Virus record (IMG/VR): IMGVR_UViG_3300028394_000057
Location: 1-64,000 of that record
Source: a virus
Length of the DNA stretch: 64,000 bases
Direction: 5' to 3' (one strand)
In this document: piece by piece, positions 47,681 to 54,794 of the stretch
Layout of the letters: every line of letters starts with the position of its first letter
Position numbering within the stretch: the first letter of the stretch is position 1
Position numbers and translations under genes: made by a program
The notes under the pieces: generated by a model
Database searches by the model: none
Told to the model about the DNA's origin: nothing
What the model saw: the letters and a program-made list of their open reading frames with translations, nothing else

Positions 47681-48203
47681 AGAATTAACAGTTGAACATC
47701 TCGATGAGATGAACAAGGTTGTGGAGAAGTACCTCCAAGGTGAAGAACCTACCCAAATTTCTAAAGCACTTGCACTACCACGTCAAAAAGTTGTAGCCCA
47801 CATTAATCAGTGGCGTGTAATGGCTTCTGACAATGCCGCTATTCGTGCTAGGGCAAAGGAAGCATTGGTTGGTGCAGACACACACTATAACAAACTAATT
47901 AGTAAAGCATACGAAGTTATGGATGATGCTACCACTGTTGCTAATCTTGGTGCCAAGACTGCCGCAATTAAACTTGTTATGGATATTGAAAGCAAACGTA
48001 TAGACATGCTACAAAAGGCTGGTCTACTTGAGAATAAAGAACTGGCAGAAGAGATGCTAAACATTGAACACAAACAAGATGTACTTGTTGGTATTCTTAG
48101 AGATATTGCAAGTGAGTATCCACAGATTCGTGACGAGATTATGCGTAGGCTTTCGCAGGTATCAAAAGAGCAAGAGGTTATAACCATTGTCAATGTTCAA
48201 TGA
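47670..48203 (+). CDS. terS: Small terminase subunit (putative)
   Basis: 177 residues upstream of and overlapping the large terminase gene by 17 bases. The N terminus has a helix-turn-helix (YLQGEEPTQISKALALPRQKVVAHINQW), as in small terminases that bind the packaging site; the middle is a long helical oligomerisation region (KAYEVMDDATTVANLGAKTA; IESKRIDMLQKAGLLENKE). The C terminus would contact the large subunit. Assigned on architecture and linkage. Confidence 0.78.
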   Translation: MSIEELTVEHLDEMNKVVEKYLQGEEPTQISKALALPRQKVVAHINQWRVMASDNAAIRARAKEALVGADTHYNKLISKAYEVMDDATTVANLGAKTAAIKLVMDIESKRIDMLQKAGLLENKELAEEMLNIEHKQDVLVGILRDIASEYPQIRDEIMRRLSQVSKEQEVITIVNVQ

Positions 48204-49983
48204 TTTTCTTGAGGTACTAAAGAGCAACGTTTTTGCAGAGATACCAGTAGATGTTAAAACATTTGTTGAAGGTGAAGACTATTTGCAACAGCCACCACTA
48301 TCTCAAATTCAGTATGACATTGTTGAAGCAATGTCACAAATTTATAGACTAGAAGAGGTTATAGAACTACTTGGTGAAGAAGAAGGTCGTAGATACTACA
48401 AAAAATATACAAAGAATGAAGTAATCCTACAACTTGGAAAAGGTTCTGGTAAGGATTTTGTTTCTACTGTCGCTTGTTCCTATATTGTTTATAAATTACT
48501 TTGTCTTAAAGACCCTGCTCGTTATTTTGGCAAACCTACTGGAGACGCTATTGATATTATCAACATTGCTGTTAACGCACAACAGGCTAAGAACGTTTTT
48601 TTTAAGGGTTTCAAAAACAAAATTGAGCGTTCACCTTGGTTCGCTGGTAAATATTATGCAAAAGTAGATAGCATTGAGTTTAATAATGCTATTACTGTTT
48701 ATTCTGGACACTCAGAACGAGAGTCTCACGAAGGTCTAAACCTTATTCTGGCAGTGCTGGATGAAATTTCTGGTTTTGCTAATGAAGTTGGAACTGGAAA
48801 TGACCAAGGAAAAACCGCAGACAACATCTATAAAGCCTTCCGTGCCTCCGTAGACAGTCGTTTTCCAGACTTAGGCAAAGTAGCACTACTTTCTTTTCCA
48901 CGCTATCCTGGGGACTTTATTAGCCAAAGGTATGACTCAGTTATTGCCGAAAAAGAAGTGGTAATAAAGAAACATAAGTTTATTATGAATGCAGATTTGC
49001 CAGAAGACGCAGATGGAAATAGCCTAGATATTGAATGGGAAGAAGATAATATTTTGTCTTATAAATTTCCAGGAATGTTTGCTATTAAAAGACCTACATG
49101 GGTGGTAAATCCTACTCGTAAAATTGATGACTTTAAATTAGCGTTCTATACAGACCTGGGAGATGCCATGATGCGTTTTGCTTGTGTCCCCACCTACGCC
49201 TCTGACGCTTTCTTTAAGCAACAGGAAAAAGTTCGTGCTTGTATGACAATTGTAAACCCCATTGATTCTAATAAAAGTTTTATGGAATCATTTAAACCAG
49301 ACCCAGATAAAAAATACTTTGTCCATGCTGACCTTGCACAACGCCACGACAAATGTGCTGTGGCTATTGCTCACGTTGAAAAATGGGTAAATGTGCAGGT
49401 AGTTAAAGATTATGCCCAAGTAATGCCTATCGTAGTGGTAGATGCAGTAGTATATTGGGAACCAAAAGTTGAAGGTCCTGTTAACCTTTCAGAGGTAAAG
49501 CAATGGATTCAGAACTTGAGGAGACTTGGATTTGATTTGGGTATGGTATCGTTTGACCGTTGGCAATCGTTTGATATTCAAAATGAACTGAAGTCTGTTG
49601 GTATAAAGACTGAAACTGTTTCTGTTGCCAAGAAGCATTATGAAGATATGGCTATGCTTGTTTACGAAGAGCGTCTTGCTATGCCAGCCATAGAGTTGCT
49701 GTTTGAAGAACTAACAGAATTAAAAATTATGAGGGGTAATCGTGTAGACCACCCTAGAAAGTCCTCTAAGGACCTTGCAGATGCTGTATGCGGTGCTATC
49801 TTTGGTGCTATCTCTCACACTGTAAAAGACATGAATCAGATGGTAGAAATACATACATTTCGTGACAGAAAACCAACAGAAGAAATGCATGAGTTTGACA
49901 AGCGTAATATCATTCAACGCAATAAACCAGAGCAAAAAGATTTAGATGCATACTTTAAACAGTTCAACATAAATATAATGTAG
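48187..49983 (+). CDS. terL: Large terminase subunit (ATPase-nuclease)
   Basis: 598 residues; pumps DNA into the prohead through the portal and cuts it. Motor motifs: Walker A LGKGSGKDF at ~84-92, Walker B LILAVLDEISG with Asp192 and Glu193. Nuclease RNase H-like site: FVHADLAQRHDKC, MVSFDRWQSFD, and DLADAVCGAIFGA late in the chain. The start is TTG 48187 with an AGAGGT ribosome site ten bases upstream; ATG 48193, two codons later, is an alternative. The pair sits far from portal and capsid, at the end of the replication block, which is not the usual terminase-portal order. Confidence 0.93.
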   Translation: MSMFNDFLEVLKSNVFAEIPVDVKTFVEGEDYLQQPPLSQIQYDIVEAMSQIYRLEEVIELLGEEEGRRYYKKYTKNEVILQLGKGSGKDFVSTVACSYIVYKLLCLKDPARYFGKPTGDAIDIINIAVNAQQAKNVFFKGFKNKIERSPWFAGKYYAKVDSIEFNNAITVYSGHSERESHEGLNLILAVLDEISGFANEVGTGNDQGKTADNIYKAFRASVDSRFPDLGKVALLSFPRYPGDFISQRYDSVIAEKEVVIKKHKFIMNADLPEDADGNSLDIEWEEDNILSYKFPGMFAIKRPTWVVNPTRKIDDFKLAFYTDLGDAMMRFACVPTYASDAFFKQQEKVRACMTIVNPIDSNKSFMESFKPDPDKKYFVHADLAQRHDKCAVAIAHVEKWVNVQVVKDYAQVMPIVVVDAVVYWEPKVEGPVNLSEVKQWIQNLRRLGFDLGMVSFDRWQSFDIQNELKSVGIKTETVSVAKKHYEDMAMLVYEERLAMPAIELLFEELTELKIMRGNRVDHPRKSSKDLADAVCGAIFGAISHTVKDMNQMVEIHTFRDRKPTEEMHEFDKRNIIQRNKPEQKDLDAYFKQFNINIM

Positions 49984-49992
49984 TGGTATAAT
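49984..49992 (+). promoter_or_regulatory. Extended -10 promoter before the PA14-protein gene
   Basis: TGGTATAAT just after the terminase stop (TATAAT 49987-49992). The predicted mRNA start is near 49999, directly at a small hairpin. Confidence 0.7.
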
Positions 49993-49996
49993 AGTT

Positions 49997-50016
49997 TTGT
50001 TGGACATTCCCAACAA
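49997..50016 (+). promoter_or_regulatory. 5' hairpin touching the ribosome binding site
   Basis: Perfect 7-base stem TTGTTGG (49997-50003) with CCAACAA (50010-50016). Its 3' arm covers the first two bases of the AAGGAG site at 50015-50020, so folding could tune translation. Confidence 0.5.
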
Positions 50017-50027
50017 GGAGACTACAA

Positions 50028-51968
50028 ATTAATAACAAAACCTCAAGATTTATACTAGCAATATTTTTAGCCTTTTTCTGTTTATTTTTTCCATCAACAG
50101 CCTCTGCAGAAACAAGGGCTGAATATGATGCAGTTGTAGCAGAAGCACAGGCTTTAGTTGATGCTACCAAAACCGCTTTGACAGTTGCTCAGGAAGCATA
50201 CCAGACAGCCTTGAATGAAAAGGCTACAATAGATTCCATGGTAGAGTCAAACAAAACAGTTTTAGATAATGCAATCCTAGATGTTGAAAGCAAGCAATTG
50301 CTGGTAGATAAAGCACAAGTAGACTTAGATTTGGCTAAGGAAAATTACAACACAAAATTAATTTCAGACCCTAATTGGACTAGACCTGATAAAGAGGTCA
50401 CACAAACTATTGACGTTCCATATACAGTTCAAGTTCCATATACGGAGTTAGTTCCAAGAACAGAACTTGTACCGAGAACAATCTTAGTTCCTAATACAAG
50501 GATGGAGTCTTATCTAGATTATGAGCCAGTTGAAGTCACAACTTTGGTTCCAGGTGGACTTACAGCAACTTCTTACAACAGACAAGGGTACAACAATGCT
50601 CCACCACTACCAACAGAAACAGAAACACCACTAGCAACTAAGAATGTTCCTAACATTGATTTCCAATGGGGCGGTGGCTTGGTCTTAAACTCTGGAAAAA
50701 CTGAAGATGTTTTAGTAAAGTTTGAAGGTAACCTAATGGTTCCACAAGATGGATGGTATAGTTTTTACGCTCCAGGAGATGACGGAGTTAAGTTAACAAT
50801 TGCTGGCATGAGCCTTATCAATGATTGGCGTGACAAAGGTGGAGGTGGCAGCACCTCACAAGAAGTATGGATTAGAGCAGGTGTTTTTTATCCAACCACA
50901 CTATACTATTATGAAAATGGTGGTGGAGCATGGGTACAACTTTATTCAAAAATTTCTGGTGGTAATATGCAAATTGTTCCTGCATCATGGTTTGGAGAAA
51001 GAACAGTAACAGAGATAGTATATCAACCAGTTGTAAAGTACTACGAGGTAACTTATTACACAGAGGAAATTGTTTATGATGAGGTAATTGTGTATGATGA
51101 AATTACTTTATTTAGAGAAGAAATTAGATATAGAAAAGAAGATATCATCATTGTTGTTCCAGATGAGGATGCTAGTGCTCCACTAATCAATAACCCAGAA
51201 CTACTGCTGGTTGTTGGTATAGCACAGACCAACTTAGATGAAAAACAATCTACTTTGTTATTTGCAATATCCGATAGAGATAAGTTGCAGCAAAACTACG
51301 AGTCTTCTTTGCTAGTTCAAACAGAAAAAGCAGGTATAATTGAAGTAACATCGCAGGGTGTAATAACAAAACAGGAGGAACTACTTGTCGCAGAACAAGA
51401 ACTACAAGCCATTCCACCTTATGAAGAGCCAACACCTACACCTACGGAGACCGAGGAACCTGTTGAAAAGCCAACAGAAGTTATCCCAGAGCCGCTACCA
51501 GAGCCAGAGCCGCCAGTGTCCCCCGAACCCAATCAACCTGAGTTACCAGTAGATATAGCCACGGTAGACCCACAATCACTTTCAAATGAACAAGTAGCAG
51601 AACTTATATCTGTAGCAAATGAAATATTAAATAATTCCGAGCAAGGCTCACCAGAGTATGAAGAAGCCCTTGACGCTTTGTTTGTTGCTGCTCAGGCAGA
51701 TGACATTGTAATCTCTGAAGAACTTGCAGCCATTCCAGGTGCAGCGGCTTTAGTTGGTGCAATTAACTTTATGGGTAACGTTGGTTCTGACATGTCTCCA
51801 AAGGTAAGAGAAGAATCTAAAAAGATTGTTGTAACAGCAGTTGTTGCTGTTGGAGCAGCAGTCAACGCAGCAACAGGAGCAGCATTATCTGCAGCAGCAC
51901 CATCAGCGGCAGCATCTGCATCAGCAGGTGGCTCAGGTGGAACATCAAGTACAAGGAGGAAAGATTAA
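50028..51968 (+). CDS. Secreted PA14-domain protein with ATT start codon
   Basis: 646 residues if translation begins at ATT 50028, 7 bases after AAGGAG (50015-50020). No ATG, GTG or TTG lies in frame between the stop at 49992 and TTG 50178, and 50178 lacks a ribosome site and would remove the signal peptide. The new N terminus is a typical secretion signal: basic NNKTSR, hydrophobic FILAIFLAFFCLFF, then STASA before Glu28. Next come a coiled coil (~28-120), VPYT/VPRT repeats (~130-170), a PA14 domain (~178-321, with WYSFYAPGDDGVKLTIAG), Tyr/Val/Glu repeats (~325-375), a Pro/Glu linker (~465-510) and an Ala-rich hydrophobic end. PA14 domains usually bind glycans. Role unknown; it precedes the membrane proteins of the lysis region. 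Confidence 0.82.
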   Translation: MNNKTSRFILAIFLAFFCLFFPSTASAETRAEYDAVVAEAQALVDATKTALTVAQEAYQTALNEKATIDSMVESNKTVLDNAILDVESKQLLVDKAQVDLDLAKENYNTKLISDPNWTRPDKEVTQTIDVPYTVQVPYTELVPRTELVPRTILVPNTRMESYLDYEPVEVTTLVPGGLTATSYNRQGYNNAPPLPTETETPLATKNVPNIDFQWGGGLVLNSGKTEDVLVKFEGNLMVPQDGWYSFYAPGDDGVKLTIAGMSLINDWRDKGGGGSTSQEVWIRAGVFYPTTLYYYENGGGAWVQLYSKISGGNMQIVPASWFGERTVTEIVYQPVVKYYEVTYYTEEIVYDEVIVYDEITLFREEIRYRKEDIIIVVPDEDASAPLINNPELLLVVGIAQTNLDEKQSTLLFAISDRDKLQQNYESSLLVQTEKAGIIEVTSQGVITKQEELLVAEQELQAIPPYEEPTPTPTETEEPVEKPTEVIPEPLPEPEPPVSPEPNQPELPVDIATVDPQSLSNEQVAELISVANEILNNSEQGSPEYEEALDALFVAAQADDIVISEELAAIPGAAALVGAINFMGNVGSDMSPKVREESKKIVVTAVVAVGAAVNAATGAALSAAAPSAAASASAGGSGGTSSTRRKD

Positions 51969-52147
51969 TGAAGAATTTTTTAAATGACCTACTGGGTCAA
52001 GCATGGACACTCCTTGGTATGTTTGTAGCATGGCTGGTCCTTGAGGGTTCAGCAAAAGAAGTTGTAGGATATGCAATCTTTGGAACATCAGTTCTATGGA
52101 TGATTACTTATCCACTTAGAAATCCAAAAGACAAGGAGGAAGATTAA
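51968..52147 (+). CDS. Small two-span membrane protein (holin-like)
   Basis: 59 residues, with an ACAAGGAGG-type ribosome site in the 3' end of the upstream gene and a one-base overlap start. Two hydrophobic segments (WTLLGMFVAWLVL; VVGYAIFGTSVLWMITYPL) are followed by a charged tail (RNPKDKEED). This size and topology fits class II holins, and an endopeptidase lies about 0.8 kb downstream. Its stop overlaps the next membrane gene's ATG by one base. Holin function is inferred from topology and neighbourhood. Confidence 0.68.
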   Translation: MKNFLNDLLGQAWTLLGMFVAWLVLEGSAKEVVGYAIFGTSVLWMITYPLRNPKDKEED

Positions 52148-52434
52148 TGAAACTATTCGGTAATGTATTTATGCGTATCGTTGCTACGTTCGTTGCATCT
52201 GCACTTGGTGTAGTTGGTGCAGGAACAGTGGCAAGCGGTATAAGCGGAATTGATATCCCAGTTTGGTTTAGTGCTGTTATGGGTGGTATTTTGGCAGTAG
52301 CCAAGGTTGTAGAACTCCTAGCCCTAGCATTCCTTGAAGATGGCAAACTATCTCGTAATGAGATTAATGCTGCTTTCCGTCAGACTGTTGCTCTTAAAGA
52401 TGTAAAAGAAGATGTAGAAACATCAAAGAAATAA
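52147..52434 (+). CDS. Membrane protein, holin-like
   Basis: 95 residues, ribosome site AAGGAGG, start overlapping the preceding stop. The N terminus has two hydrophobic helices (IVATFVASALGVVGAGTVASG; FSAVMGGILAVAKVVELLALAFL), then a charged cytoplasmic-type tail (RQTVALKDVKEDVETSKK). With the preceding 59-residue protein it forms a pair, as expected for holin plus antiholin or two cooperating holins. A terminator hairpin follows, closing the operon that begins at the PA14 gene. Confidence 0.68.
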   Translation: MKLFGNVFMRIVATFVASALGVVGAGTVASGISGIDIPVWFSAVMGGILAVAKVVELLALAFLEDGKLSRNEINAAFRQTVALKDVKEDVETSKK

Positions 52435-52435
52435 C

Positions 52436-52464
52436 TTGACAAACCTCTTTCAGTAGTTTATACT
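52436..52464 (+). promoter_or_regulatory. Consensus promoter nested in the terminator
   Basis: TTGACA (52436-52441), 17-base spacer, TATACT (52459-52464). Transcripts would start near 52471, after the left stem arm, leaving GAAAGGGG free as the ribosome site of the gene at 52492. Confidence 0.8.
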
Positions 52465-52489
52465 AGATATAGACCTGAAAGGGGTTTTT
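52441..52489 (+). terminator. Terminator hairpin closing the PA14/membrane-protein operon
   Basis: A 13-base stem, AAACCTCTTTCAG (52441-52453) with CTGAAAGGGGTTT (52475-52487), one T-G pair, followed by TT. The 21-base loop holds the -10 of the next promoter, and the 3' arm contains the ribosome site of the next gene. Confidence 0.75.
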
Positions 52490-52491
52490 CT

Positions 52492-52731
52492 ATGTCAATG
52501 ACTTTTGACGAATGGCTACAACATGGCTTAACACAAGGCTGGATTGGTCCTGCTGTATGCAGTACACACGATGGCGTTCCTACCACTAGAGATGAAGATT
52601 TAGAGTGGGAAACTGGAGACCCATGTATCCATGTACTAAGACTATATGAAGATGAAGCAACCAAGTTGGCTGTTGAAGAAAATCATGCTCCGTCTGTATG
52701 GCGAGCAACAAACAGTGGTTACACTGTATAA
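52492..52731 (+). CDS. Small acidic protein, conserved in actinophages, unknown
   Basis: 79 residues, ribosome site GAAAGGGG. It is acidic and rich in Trp/His/Cys (VCSTHDGVPTTRDED; WETGDPCIHVLRLYED), with two cysteines and two histidines that could bind a metal, though not in a standard finger spacing. I have seen this STHDGVPTT...DPCIHVLRLY pattern in actinobacterial phages but know no function. The monocistronic unit is driven by a consensus promoter and separated from upstream genes by a terminator; tRNA genes follow. Confidence 0.7.
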   Translation: MSMTFDEWLQHGLTQGWIGPAVCSTHDGVPTTRDEDLEWETGDPCIHVLRLYEDEATKLAVEENHAPSVWRATNSGYTV

Positions 52732-52732
52732 T
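52727..52732 (+). promoter_or_regulatory. -10 element ahead of the tRNA pair
   Basis: TATAAT covering the end of the upstream gene, 10 bases before the first tRNA; preceded directly by TG. Confidence 0.5.
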
Positions 52733-52742
52733 TAAATAGTGA

Positions 52743-52815
52743 TGGGCATTAACTCAGTTGGCAGAGTGTTCGACTGTTAATCGAAATGTCCCTGGTTCGA
52801 GCCCAGGATGCCCAG
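52743..52815 (+). tRNA. tRNA-Asn (GTT)
   Basis: 73 bases fold as a full cloverleaf: acceptor TGGGCAT with ATGCCCA, D arm ACTC/GAGT, anticodon stem TTCGA/TCGAA with loop CTGTTAA (anticodon GTT), T arm CCTGG-TTCGAGC-CCAGG, discriminator G as usual for Asn. CCA is not encoded. Confidence 0.92.
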
Positions 52816-52819
52816 CAAA

Positions 52820-52891
52820 GCCACCTTAACTCAGCGGTAGAGTGCCATACTTGTAATATGGAGGTCAACAGTTCAAATCTGTTAGGTGGCT
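52820..52891 (+). tRNA. tRNA-Thr (TGT)
   Basis: 72 bases: acceptor GCCACCT with AGGTGGC, D arm ACTC/GAGT, anticodon stem CCATA/TATGG with loop CTTGTAA (anticodon TGT, reads ACA), T arm AACAG-TTCAAAT-CTGTT, discriminator T. CCA is not encoded. It lies 4 bases after tRNA-Asn, so both probably come from one transcript. Confidence 0.92.
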
Positions 52892-52899
52892 CTGATGAA

Positions 52900-52908
52900 T
52901 GCTATAAT
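52900..52908 (+). promoter_or_regulatory. Extended -10 promoter for endopeptidase operon
   Basis: TGCTATAAT (TATAAT 52903-52908) just after the tRNA pair, about 50 bases before the M23 start. Confidence 0.6.
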
Positions 52909-52957
52909 AGTATTACTATGAGCAATCGTAGAATACATCTTGAAAGGAAGTATAATT

Positions 52958-53422
52958 ATGACAGCAATTTATAAAGAACCATTCCCAGCAAAAACTCGTG
53001 GAGATGAATTCGGAAACCTAGCCCCTTATCGTGAGGGTAGACCACACAGAGGTCAGGACTGGAGTCCAAAGGAACTTTCACCAATTCCAGCAATCACTGA
53101 TGGAACAGTTTTTCTTAATGAGTGGAGTGATGGTCTAGGTTGGTTTCTAGTTCATTCAGCAAAAGACGGACACTTCGTTTTATACGCTCACCTAGCAGAA
53201 CAGTCACCATTGAAGAAAGACTCTAAAGTTAAACTTGGAGATATCATTGGTAAAGTTGGCGGTGGAAAGAAAACTCCATCAGGTAAATTCTCAACTGGAG
53301 CACACCTACACCTGAGCATTGGTAAGGCTAACAAGGCTTGGAGCAATCCAACAATTCACCTATCGGCATATGATGACTTGGTAGACCCACTAAAGCACAT
53401 TCTAGCAAACTCAGGAAAGTAA
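52958..53422 (+). CDS. M23-family (LytM-type) zinc endopeptidase, probable endolysin
   Basis: 154 residues from ATG 52958 with GAAAGGAAG as ribosome site; the longer in-frame TTG at 52940 is less likely. Zinc ligands of the family are visible: His30-x3-Asp34 (HRGQDW), His78 (YAHLA), and His116-x-His118 (AHLHLSIG). M23 enzymes cut peptide cross-bridges of peptidoglycan. It has no signal peptide, so release would depend on the holin-like membrane proteins encoded upstream. No separate cell-wall-binding domain is present. An active site on a single domain suggests a compact lysin. Confidence 0.88.
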   Translation: MTAIYKEPFPAKTRGDEFGNLAPYREGRPHRGQDWSPKELSPIPAITDGTVFLNEWSDGLGWFLVHSAKDGHFVLYAHLAEQSPLKKDSKVKLGDIIGKVGGGKKTPSGKFSTGAHLHLSIGKANKAWSNPTIHLSAYDDLVDPLKHILANSGK

Positions 53423-53423
53423 A

Positions 53424-53600
53424 ATGCCAGAATACACTTTTAAATGTCCAACATGTAATAAGATTGATAAAGATACCAGAACTTTTGAAGATGCTGCAAA
53501 AGAATTTTTATGCAAATCTTGTAATGCTCCAATGAATAAAGTATATTCTATTGGTGTTGTCAAGTTTAACGGTGGAGGATTTTACTCAAATGACAAATAG
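53424..53600 (+). CDS. FmdB-like small zinc-ribbon protein
   Basis: 58 residues, one base after the endopeptidase stop. Two Cys-x2-Cys pairs (FKCPTCNKI; LCKSCNAPM), with hydrophobic spacing and a C-terminal GVVKFNGGGFYSND, match the short FmdB-type zinc-ribbon proteins widespread in bacteria and actinophages. Their role is not established; a regulatory function has been proposed for the family. It overlaps the next gene by 11 bases. It was too short to be obvious as an open frame but has clean codon structure. Confidence 0.78.
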   Translation: MPEYTFKCPTCNKIDKDTRTFEDAAKEFLCKSCNAPMNKVYSIGVVKFNGGGFYSNDK

Positions 53601-53817
53601 CCTAATTGAACAAATTGATAAGAAGTGGACACTATCAGCATTAGATAGATGTGATGCATGTGGCTCACAGGCTTATGTTCAAGCATTAGGAACAGCAGGG
53701 GATTTGCTTTTCTGTGCTCATCATTACGAGGGTATTCTAAGAAATGAAAAGGCACAGGAAGCAATGACCAAATTTGCTTATCAAATTATTGATGAGCGTG
53801 AACAATTGAGTGAGTAG
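53590..53817 (+). CDS. DUF7455-like small zinc protein (actinobacterial family)
   Basis: 75 residues from ATG 53590, with GGTGGAGGA as ribosome site 10 bases upstream; a longer GTG frame at 53551 is nested in the previous gene. The ALDRCDACGSQAYVQ...GDLLFCAHHYEGIL pattern (Cys-x2-Cys, then CAHH) is characteristic of a small family found almost only in actinobacteria and their phages. Metal binding is likely; function unknown. It is a useful host marker. Confidence 0.78.
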   Translation: MTNSLIEQIDKKWTLSALDRCDACGSQAYVQALGTAGDLLFCAHHYEGILRNEKAQEAMTKFAYQIIDEREQLSE

Positions 53818-53819
53818 TT

Positions 53820-54233
53820 ATGGAATATTTTTTAGGGTCAGTAGTTACCTTAGTAAGCATTTTTATTACTGTTAAATTTATTAGACAGCCAAAAAATAAA
53901 TTTATCAATAACTTTATTGTTCATAATCAATCAAGGCTGCACGATTTAACAAAATATATGCTTCCAGAAATTAAGTCAGAACCTATCAAAACACAGGCAA
54001 CCGAATATTTTGATTCAAAGCATATTAAGGTTGTATATACCAGTAGCAGTGTTTATTGGATTCAGGACGGTGTCTTCTATACCGCTGATTTTATTAATGG
54101 AGAAGTTTTACAAGAAACTAAGAAAAAGGTTGACACAAGTACCATGAGTAAGGTAGAATTAGATAAGATAAGTTTTATCGTAGATATATTAGCAAAGGAT
54201 GAAAAGAATGATAGTGGCAATTCAGGGAAGTAA
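53820..54233 (+). CDS. Membrane-anchored small protein, unknown
   Basis: 137 residues. The N terminus is one membrane span (FLGSVVTLVSIFITVKFI) followed by positive residues, so the rest would face the cytoplasm. The soluble part has a strand-rich stretch (KVVYTSSSVYWIQDGVFYTADFI) and a Lys/Asp-rich C terminus. No family is recognised. It starts 2 bases after the upstream stop and overlaps the next gene by 26 bases. Confidence 0.65.
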   Translation: MEYFLGSVVTLVSIFITVKFIRQPKNKFINNFIVHNQSRLHDLTKYMLPEIKSEPIKTQATEYFDSKHIKVVYTSSSVYWIQDGVFYTADFINGEVLQETKKKVDTSTMSKVELDKISFIVDILAKDEKNDSGNSGK

Positions 54234-54558
54234 GAACTTCAATGACTACAACGTATTCTTAAGAGCAATGGGGGTAGCCCTATCTAGCCTACCAGAAGGC
54301 GATACTGACATACTTTTTGCATCTGCTGGACCATTAAACATTAATAACATGGGCATGGAATTTACTAACATATCTGAACGCAGTCTAAAGGCTCGTGGAA
54401 TTAACATTAAGTTAATTAAGGTTCCACCTACTTGGATTAAAAATAATATTAATAGCATTGGTTATTTTGCTTATTTTAGCAAACCAAAAGAACCACTATC
54501 TGAATTAGTAAACTTGGCTGAAGCCAAGGATATTGAGGTAGGGGTTTATCGTTACTAA
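54208..54558 (+). CDS. SLOG/DprA-like nucleotide-binding protein (putative)
   Basis: 116 residues. ATG 54208 is preferred over ATG 54199 because AAAGG at 54194-54198 is correctly spaced for it. The chain starts MIVAIQGSKNFNDYNVFLRA and continues with strand-helix units (ILFASAGPLNINNMGMEF; GINIKLIKVPPTWI), a Rossmann-like arrangement resembling SLOG domains that bind nucleotides or nucleotide-derived ligands. The GS..FNDY signature fits DUF2493/YspA-like members. Ligand and role are unknown; such domains occur in anti-phage sensing as well as in phages. Confidence 0.6.
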   Translation: MIVAIQGSKNFNDYNVFLRAMGVALSSLPEGDTDILFASAGPLNINNMGMEFTNISERSLKARGINIKLIKVPPTWIKNNINSIGYFAYFSKPKEPLSELVNLAEAKDIEVGVYRY

Positions 54559-54572
54559 ACGAAAGGGTGATT

Positions 54573-54794
54573 ATGTTAATTAAATCACTAGAAGAAATGG
54601 AAACAATTGTAGAAAACAATAAGTTTCTATCATGGGATGGCTGGACAGTTTTAGAACTGAAAAAGTCTGCAATGGCATGGTTAAAACCAAATGCTAAGTT
54701 TATTAAACACGAATGGTATACTGCTAATCGTTTTGATGTAAACGAGAGTGGCTGGAATATACCTGCTAGTTTGGTAAAGAAGAATGCCAAATGA
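54573..54794 (+). CDS. Small phage protein, unknown
   Basis: 73 residues from ATG 54573, 5 bases after GAAAGGG; the in-frame GTG at 54567 overlaps that site. The sequence has two tryptophan-rich pieces (FLSWDGWTVLELKKSAMAWL; HEWYTANRFDVNESGWNIP) and no recognised motif. It overlaps the WhiB gene by 11 bases and is probably co-translated with it. Confidence 0.65.
   Translation: MLIKSLEEMETIVENNKFLSWDGWTVLELKKSAMAWLKPNAKFIKHEWYTANRFDVNESGWNIPASLVKKNAK

Noticed and set aside
52918-52974. 18-codon open frame (MSNRRIHLERKYNYDSNL) just after a -10 element, overlapping the endopeptidase start
   Set aside because: It could be a leader peptide, but the -10 to ATG distance (9) is longer than in the leaderless genes, there is no ribosome site, and the frame is short enough to be chance.
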